Below are positions 1 to 5,244 of a DNA stretch of 5,244 bases, one piece after another (position 1 is the stretch's first letter; the number at the start of each line of letters is the position of its first letter). A program made the position numbers and the translations under genes. The DNA comes from DATBFU01 sp035498405 (GTDB lineage Bacteria > Acidobacteriota > Thermoanaerobaculia > UBA5066 > Gp7-AA6), in NCBI GenBank assembly GCA_035498405.1, contig DATKAE010000136.1, forward strand, positions 1 to 5,244, given 5' to 3'. The notes under the pieces are model-generated. The model worked only from the letters and a program-made list of their open reading frames with translations. It did not search any database and was not told the DNA's origin.

Positions 1-192
1 ATCGAGCTCGCGCAGGGCAGCCGCCAGCGCCTCCAGATTCTTGGGGTCCCGGGCGTAACAGATGTCGAGATCGTTCGTGAAGGCGGTCGAGCCCCAAAGC
101 CGCCCGGCAAGGCCTCCGATGACCACGAAGCGGACGCCGTGATTTGCAAGCGTCGTCAGGGCGCGCTCGGGATCGAAGGGACGCGGGCTCAC
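1..192 (-). CDS. Nucleotidyltransferase (MNT/AbiEii-like), N-terminal 64 residues, partial
   Basis: The GTG start at 192-190 overlaps the TGA stop of the XRE gene (GTGA), which fixes the start and implies translational coupling. The 64 visible codons run in frame off the left edge. Residues 21-44 carry the nucleotidyltransferase signature: a beta strand FVVIGG, glycines at 26-27, a WGST turn at 33-36 and the metal-binding pair NDLDI with Asp41 and Asp43. After it comes ARDPKNLEALAAALRELD, a helix typical of this family. By family knowledge, such small proteins paired with an HTH partner are nucleotidyltransferase toxins or toxin-like enzymes that add nucleotides to RNA or protein; the substrate here cannot be read. 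The C-terminal part, including any third acidic residue, lies outside the window, so intactness is unknown. A non-toxin nucleotidyltransferase role is the main alternative. Confidence 0.82.
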   Translation of the reverse strand, partial: MSPRPFDPERALTTLANHGVRFVVIGGLAGRLWGSTAFTNDLDICYARDPKNLEALAAALRELD

Positions 193-506
193 CCTCGAGC
201 CTTCGCGGCAGGCAACTTCTCCAGGTTTTGCGCTTCCTGGCCCGCAAGGCGCGCTCTCTCCGTGGGCGAGGCTTCGAGAAGCTCCCGAATCGCGCTGCGA
301 TCGACTCCCTCCCCTCGGCGAGGAACGGCCTGAAGCTGAAATCCACACGCGTCGAGAAGGCGCTCGAGCGTGTCCAGCCGCGGGGAGGTCAACCCATCTT
401 CGATTCGCGAGATGGCGGCTTGCGTCGTGCCCGTCCTTCGACCGAGCTCTCGCTGACTGAGGTTTGCCTTCTTGCGTGCATATCGAAGGATGCTGGAGCC
501 GATCAT
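189..506 (-). CDS. XRE-family helix-turn-helix protein, probable antitoxin/autoregulator
   Basis: This 105-residue protein starts at ATG 506-504. The reading frame stays open far upstream, but only because it crosses the kinase pseudogene in another frame; homology to HTH proteins begins at the MIGSSILRYARKKANLSQRE start chosen here. Residues 5-60 form a Cro/C1-type HTH: LSQRELGRRTG (16-26) is the first helix and turn, TQAAISRIEDG (28-38) the recognition helix, then SPRLDTLERLLDACGF (41-56). The C-terminal tail (70-105) is a charged helix (AIRELLEASPTERARLAGQE) common in HTH partners of nucleotidyltransferases. It is the first gene of a two-gene operon with the nucleotidyltransferase, overlapping by 4 bp. 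No Shine-Dalgarno is visible, and a consensus TATAAT sits just 6 bp upstream of the ATG, suggesting a leaderless mRNA. Antitoxin function is inferred from the pairing; a plain transcription regulator is possible. Confidence 0.88.
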   Translation of the reverse strand: MIGSSILRYARKKANLSQRELGRRTGTTQAAISRIEDGLTSPRLDTLERLLDACGFQLQAVPRRGEGVDRSAIRELLEASPTERARLAGQEAQNLEKLPAAKARG

Positions 507-512
507 GGGAGT

Positions 513-518
513 ATTATA
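513..518 (-). promoter_or_regulatory. -10 element (TATAAT) of the XRE/nucleotidyltransferase operon
   Basis: On the minus strand a perfect TATAAT lies 6 bp before the ATG at 506, inside a roughly 40-bp stretch (511-550) that is almost 90% A+T in an otherwise GC-rich window. At normal spacing the transcript would begin at or within a base or two of the ATG, giving a leaderless message; this agrees with the absent Shine-Dalgarno. No good -35 hexamer is found at 16-18 bp spacing (TATCAA at 17 bp), so activity may rely on AT-rich upstream DNA. Confidence 0.6.
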
Positions 519-527
519 TTTATTAAT

Positions 528-542
528 ATATCTAATTGATAT
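528..542. promoter_or_regulatory. Dyad ATATC-N5-GATAT, candidate operator for the XRE protein
   Basis: ATATCTAATTGATAT is a near-perfect palindrome (5-bp arms, 5-bp centre) lying just upstream of the -10 element, in the region RNA polymerase would occupy. Further small dyads flank it: TATTAATA (521-528), ATAGGCTAT (546-554) and TATCGATA (552-559). XRE antitoxins usually bind such dyads to repress their own operon. AT-rich DNA forms palindromes easily by chance, so this is a candidate only. Confidence 0.4.
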
Positions 543-619
543 TTTATAGGCTATCGATACTGAGGAGAAGCGAGGGGTTGCCCTCACCCCTGGCGGGCTG
601 ACGGAGGGGATGGGCGGGC
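543..619. other. Junction segment between XRE promoter and truncated kinase
   Basis: This 77-bp segment starts at the breakpoint where kinase homology stops (620) and runs to the XRE operator region. It has no counterpart in the intact kinase gene. It contains a GC hairpin GAGGG-GTTG-CCCTC (572-585), with an overlapping alternative pairing AGGGGT/ACCCCT (573-578 with 586-591). No T-run follows on either strand, so it is not a clear intrinsic terminator. Reading the kinase frame through it gives about 25 unrelated residues ending at TAA (546-544). No terminal inverted repeats or target-site duplication were recognised. Confidence 0.5.
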
Positions 620-1062
620 ACCCGGCCGTCGTTGGTGACGAAGATGTTCTCGGGTTTGAGGTCCCGGTGGACGATTCCCTTCTCGTGCGCGGCGGCGAGG
701 CCGTGGACGATCTGGAGCGAGTAGTCGATTGTTTTGCGCGGCGAGAGGCGGCCGCCCGAGAGAGCTGTGCGCAGCGTCTCCCCTTACAGGAGCTCCTGAA
801 CGACGTACGGCGCGCCATCGTGCTGGCCGATGTCGTAGACCGCGGTGATGTTGGGGTGGTTGAGGACGCCGGCGGCTTTGGCTTCCTGCTCGAAGCGGCG
901 CAGACGGTCGGCGTCGGCGGAGAAGGACGGAGGAAGGACCTTGATCGCCACGTCGCGGCCGAGGCGCGGGTCCTTGGCGCGGTAGACCTCCCCCATCCCT
1001 CCCGCGCCGATGGCGGCGAGGATCTCGTACGGTCCGAGGCGGGAGCCGGGTGTGAGTGGCAT
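620..1062 (-). pseudogene. Truncated Ser/Thr protein kinase paralog (5' fragment with nonsense codon)
   Basis: This is a copy of the first 147 or so codons of the intact kinase at 1204-3783, starting at ATG 1062-1060. Residues 1-92 differ from the intact protein at only four positions (2, 16, 45, 76) and keep the glycine-rich loop (IGAGGMGEVY), Lys41 and the hinge VVQELL. Codon 93, Glu in the intact gene, is TAA here (786-784). Beyond it the same frame still encodes the HRDLKPEN catalytic loop and ends homology at NDGRV, just before the DFG motif. The activation loop, C-lobe, membrane segment and propeller are all missing. Nucleotide identity by hand count is about 90% over 443 bp with no frameshift. 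In the first 92 codons most changes are silent, which implies the paralog was under selection before it broke. If translated it would give a 92-residue N-lobe without catalytic capacity. Nonfunctional decay is the simplest reading. Confidence 0.88.
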
Positions 1063-1074
1063 GGAGTCGGGGGG

Positions 1075-1080
1075 ATTCTA
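1075..1080 (-). promoter_or_regulatory. Conserved TAGAAT, possible -10 of the kinase pseudogene
   Basis: TAGAAT on the minus strand lies 12 bp before the ATG of the broken copy, at exactly the same distance as in the intact copy, within a block (1075-1100) identical between the two. No -35 match is evident. It may still drive transcription toward the XRE module. Confidence 0.3.
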
Positions 1081-1175
1081 GTCGGTGTGGTTGCCGATGC
1101 CACCGCGCGGCTCAGGGGCCTGTCGAGCTCGGGATGACGGCTATCAGGGCCGCTCGGGGATGACCGCTTGAGTCC

Positions 1176-1203
1176 GTGACTTCTTGCGCGTGGAGCGCGC
1201 AGG

Positions 1204-1207
<4 letters not shown>
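1176..1207 (-). terminator. Hairpin spanning the kinase stop codon, weak terminator candidate
   Basis: The inner stem TGCGCG (1185-1190) pairs with CGCGCA (1196-1201) around a 5-base loop, and an outer stem GTGAC (1176-1180) pairs with GTCAC (1203-1207) across a bulge. It overlaps the TGA of the large kinase gene (1206-1204). No T-tract follows on the minus strand, so it could be a Rho-dependent or RNA-stabilising structure instead of an intrinsic terminator. Confidence 0.3.
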
Positions 1208-3783
<2,576 letters not shown>

Positions 3784-3795
3784 CGGGATGGAGGG

Positions 3796-3801
3796 ATTCT
3801 A
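3796..3801 (-). promoter_or_regulatory. Conserved TAGAAT, possible -10 of the propeller kinase
   Basis: TAGAAT on the minus strand is 12 bp upstream of the ATG, and the element plus its distance are preserved in the degenerate copy at 1075-1080 although neighbouring bases differ. It would place the transcript start about 6 bases before the ATG, leaving no room for a ribosome binding site, in line with none being visible. No convincing -35 was found. Confidence 0.35.
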
Positions 3802-3848
3802 GTCGGTGTGGTTGCCGATGCGGCCGCCCGGCTCAAGGCCTGCCGAGA

Positions 3849-3875
3849 TCGGGATCTCTCGCTTTCGCTCGGGAT
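3849..3875. repeat. Heptamer TCGGGAT direct repeat bounding a 20-bp indel
   Basis: TCGGGAT occurs at 3849-3855 and 3869-3875, exactly 20 bp apart. The other copy of this region has a single TCGGGAT (1129-1135) and lacks the 20 bp, the footprint expected of slippage or short-repeat recombination. The segment also contains the hairpin GAGAT-CGGG-ATCTC (3845-3859 region). Confidence 0.7.
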
Positions 3876-3904
3876 GACGGCTCAATGAGGAGGGCTGGGA
3901 GGCT

Positions 3905-4063
3905 TTGCTCCTCGAGTCCGTCAAAGACCTGCCTCGGTCACTCGCCCAGCAATTGCAGGCAGCCGGTCTCGAAGCCGTGGATGTCCGAGATGTCGGCCTT
4001 CGAGGCCATCCAGACGACGACATCGCGCAGTACGCGAGCTCCCGGGAGCTGGTGGTGTTGATT
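3905..4063 (+). pseudogene. DUF5615-like (PIN-like fold) toxin-type gene remnant
   Basis: The frame beginning near TTG 3905 encodes LPRSLAQQLQAAGLEAVDVR followed by DVGLRGHPDDDIAQYA, the hallmark N-terminal half of DUF5615 proteins, small PIN-like nuclease-fold proteins often found in toxin-antitoxin pairs. There is no ATG or clear ribosome binding site; the frame is closed upstream by TGA at 3875. In the family an acidic residue normally sits a few residues before LPRSLA as the first active-site position; here the aligned residue appears to be Val (SVKDLP). The match ends at ELVVL, where the family would continue with a conserved TRD/DxDF-type motif. Instead the frame enters a palindromic repeat (about 4064 on) and runs through repeat-encoded residues to TGA at 4148-4150. 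Family length is about 110-120 residues, so roughly half is missing. No antitoxin partner is visible. The family assignment rests on motif memory. Confidence 0.65.
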
Positions 4064-4071
4064 CACCCCTC

Positions 4072-4094
4072 CCCTCTCCCCTCACGGGAGAGGG
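4072..4094. repeat. Palindromic repeat CCCTCTCCC-CTCAC-GGGAGAGGG
   Basis: This is a perfect 9-bp inverted repeat with a 5-base loop. It resembles the short CCCTCTCCC...GGGAGAGGG palindromic intergenic repeats scattered through many GC-rich genomes. It sits exactly where DUF5615 homology stops, so it may have invaded or replaced the end of that gene. No T-run follows on either strand. Confidence 0.6.
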
Positions 4095-4115
4095 AGATTG
4101 CTCGAGTTCCCCTCG

Positions 4116-4130
4116 CCCCGGTCTTCGGGG
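4116..4130. repeat. GC hairpin CCCCG-GTCTT-CGGGG
   Basis: A 5-bp all-GC stem with a 5-base loop lies 21 bp after the palindromic repeat and upstream of the kinase promoter. It may be part of the same composite repeat. It is followed by GAAAAG, not a T-run, on the plus strand; on the minus strand the hairpin is preceded by CTTTTC, so it is not a standard terminator in either direction. Confidence 0.4.
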
Positions 4131-4146
4131 GAAAAGCAGCCCTCGA

Positions 4147-4175
4147 TTGACGCTCCCGCCTCGGGCGGATAGCAT
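4147..4175 (+). promoter_or_regulatory. Sigma70-like promoter of the plus-strand kinase
   Basis: TTGACG (4147-4152) and TAGCAT (4170-4175) are separated by exactly 17 bp and match the consensus hexamers at 5/6 and 4/6 positions. Predicted transcription start is about 4182, giving a 5' leader of roughly 25 bases before ATG 4207. No strong Shine-Dalgarno is visible in that leader. Confidence 0.6.
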
Positions 4176-4206
4176 CGCCGGCATTCGAACTGAGAACGGC
4201 TCCTCG

Positions 4207-5244
4207 ATGATCGGCCAGACGGTCACGCACTACCGCGTGGTGTCGAAGCTCGGCGCCGGCGGGATGGGCGTGGTCTACGAAGCCGAAGACACACGGCTCG
4301 GCCGGCGCGTGGCGCTGAAATTCCTCCCGGCTGGCCTGGCGCAGGACACCTCTTCGCTCCAGCGCTTCCAGCGCGAGGCCCGGGCGGCGTCGGCGCTGAA
4401 TCACCCCAGCATCTGCACCGTGCACGCGATCGAGGAGCACGAGTCGCAGCACTTCATCGTGATGGAGCTTCTCGAGGGGCAGACGCTCGCCGCGATGCTC
4501 GCGGCAGGCCCTCTCGAGCTCGGGCAGCTGCTCGACCTCGCCATCCAGATCGCCGACGCGCTCGAATCGGCGCACGGCAAGGGGATCGTGCACCGGGATC
4601 TGAAACCCGCCAACATCTTCGTCAACTCTCGGGGCCAGGCGAAGATCCTCGACTTCGGGCTGGCCAAGATCGGGACGCCGCGGGAAGTCTCCGAGGACAC
4701 CGGGGGCGTCACGATGGCCCGCGCCGACGAGCTGACGAAGGCCGGATCGACGATGGGCACCGTCTCCTACATGTCGCCCGAGCAGGCCCGCGGGCAGCTC
4801 ACCGACGCGCGCACGGATCTTTTTTCCCTGGGCGCGGTGATCTTCGAGATGGCCACCGGGGCCCGCCCGTTTCCCGGAGAGAGCTCGGCGGTCGTCTTCG
4901 AAGGGATTCTCAACCGCGAGCCCGCGGCGGTCAACGTGATGAATCCGAGGCTGCCGGCCGAGCTGAACCGCATCATCGGCCGCGCCCTGGAGAAGGACCG
5001 GAACTTCCGCTACCAGACCGCGAGCGACATGAAGTCCGACATGCTGCGGTTGAAGCGCGACCTCGATTCGGGCAGCGGCCGCGCGCCGGCGCCGAGCGGT
5101 GCCAGCCGGGAGCCGGCCCGGGCGGCCGAAAAGTCGGTCGCGGTCCTGTATCTCGAGAATCTGAGCGGCGTCAAGGAGGACGAGTACCTGCGCGACGGCG
5201 TGACCGAGGACATCATCACGGAGCTCTCGAAGATCAAGGGCCTG
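4207..5244 (+). CDS. Ser/Thr protein kinase with C-terminal TolB-N/CadC-like segment, partial at right edge
   Basis: 346 codons are visible from ATG 4207 with no stop before the window ends. The kinase domain (about 9-280) is complete: LGAGGMGVVYEAE (15-27), Lys38 in VALKF, Glu57 in QREARA, HRDLKPAN (129-136, base Asp131), DFG 149-151, GTVSYMSPEQ (184-193), Asp204 and Arg269-type FRY near 268. A short Pro/Ala/Arg linker (288-310) follows with no hydrophobic helix. Then comes KSVAVLYLENLSGVKEDEY and DGVTEDIITELSKIKGL (309-346), the start of the TolB-N/CadC-associated domain seen in cyclases and kinases as KSIAVLPF...DGITEDI; in Acidobacteriota-type kinases it is commonly followed by TPR repeats. 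The protein is therefore probably cytoplasmic, at least up to the edge. Start choice rests on the canonical MIGQTVTHYRVV opening. It shares only family-level similarity with the kinase at 1204-3783, so it is not part of the recent duplication. Confidence 0.93.
   Translation, partial: MIGQTVTHYRVVSKLGAGGMGVVYEAEDTRLGRRVALKFLPAGLAQDTSSLQRFQREARAASALNHPSICTVHAIEEHESQHFIVMELLEGQTLAAMLAAGPLELGQLLDLAIQIADALESAHGKGIVHRDLKPANIFVNSRGQAKILDFGLAKIGTPREVSEDTGGVTMARADELTKAGSTMGTVSYMSPEQARGQLTDARTDLFSLGAVIFEMATGARPFPGESSAVVFEGILNREPAAVNVMNPRLPAELNRIIGRALEKDRNFRYQTASDMKSDMLRLKRDLDSGSGRAPAPSGASREPARAAEKSVAVLYLENLSGVKEDEYLRDGVTEDIITELSKIKGL

Larger units (their letters stand above)
620..1140 (-). repeat. Duplicated kinase 5' region, copy A (degenerate)
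   Basis: It aligns base for base with 3341-3880 at a constant offset of 2721 across the coding part, and homology continues through the upstream non-coding DNA to the shared GGGATGACGG. Relative to copy B it has one extra base near 1114-1118 and lacks a 20-bp stretch. The copies are direct repeats, so recombination between them would delete about 2.7 kb, including most of the intact kinase gene. Confidence 0.9.
3784..4206. other. 423-bp divergent intergenic region between two kinase genes
   Basis: From left to right it holds the presumed promoter side of the minus-strand kinase (3784-3880, shared with the truncated copy), a degraded DUF5615-like gene (3905-4063), a 9-bp-stem palindromic repeat (4072-4094), a small GC hairpin (4116-4130) and the promoter of the plus-strand kinase (4147-4175). 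I see no intact gene in it. Confidence 0.75.

Noticed and set aside
536..564. TTGATA on the plus strand as a -35 box for a rightward promoter
   Set aside because: No acceptable -10 at 16-18 bp and no plus-strand gene downstream; the hexamer belongs to the ATATC/GATAT dyad.
507..1103. N-terminal extension of the XRE gene to a 304-residue protein
   Set aside because: The extra residues come from the kinase relic read in a wrong frame (Ser/Arg/Thr/Pro-rich) and the AT-rich promoter; HTH homology starts at the ATG at 506.
610..1137. A 175-codon plus-strand frame over the kinase relic
   Set aside because: It is the same antisense mirror as in the intact gene (its translation parallels part of the 1651-3888 frame), explained by the duplication.
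4037..4050. Perfect 14-bp palindrome AGCTCCCGGGAGCT
   Set aside because: It lies inside the DUF5615-like coding frame and is explained by codons for ASSREL; there is no second site or promoter next to it.
4063..4593. A 176-codon minus-strand frame across the start of the plus-strand kinase
   Set aside because: It is antisense to the kinase P-loop through HRD region, has low-complexity composition and no domain.

Overview
This is a GC-rich bacterial window of the accessory type. Two large eukaryote-like Ser/Thr protein kinases (one with a PD40/TolB-like propeller, one with a CadC/TolB-N-like effector segment), a lack of clear Shine-Dalgarno sequences and abundant palindromic intergenic repeats suggest an Acidobacteriota-like or related environmental bacterium. 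The taxon is an inference; no rRNA or marker gene is present.

Layout, left to right. (1) Positions 1-506, minus strand: a two-gene module of an XRE-family helix-turn-helix protein (189-506) and a nucleotidyltransferase (1-192, cut by the window edge), joined by a 4-bp GTGA overlap and preceded by a strikingly AT-rich promoter/operator patch (about 511-550). The pair resembles HTH/MNT-type toxin-antitoxin modules. (2) Positions 620-1140, minus strand: a degenerate copy of the 5' part of the big kinase gene. It has one in-frame nonsense codon and is cut off before the DFG motif, next to the XRE-module promoter. (3) Positions 1204-3783, minus strand: an intact 859-residue receptor-like kinase (kinase domain, one transmembrane segment, multi-blade propeller). 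(4) Positions 3784-4206: a divergent intergenic region holding the second copy of the duplicated upstream sequence, a decayed DUF5615-like (PIN-like) gene remnant, two strong hairpins and a good sigma70-like promoter. (5) Positions 4207-5244, plus strand: a second Ser/Thr kinase, open at the right edge, whose kinase domain is followed by a TolB-N/CadC-like segment with no transmembrane helix in between.

How it fits together: the two kinases are transcribed divergently and represent two output designs, a membrane-anchored propeller receptor and an apparently cytoplasmic kinase. The left half looks like a site of gene turnover. An older kinase paralog (about 90% nucleotide identity to the intact gene, with mostly silent changes over its first 92 codons) was later truncated and now abuts the XRE/nucleotidyltransferase module. 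A second toxin-type remnant (DUF5615-like) lies on the other side of the intact kinase. I see no convincing wholly new system. The most interesting points are the truncated kinase/toxin-antitoxin junction and the promoter architecture of the XRE gene.
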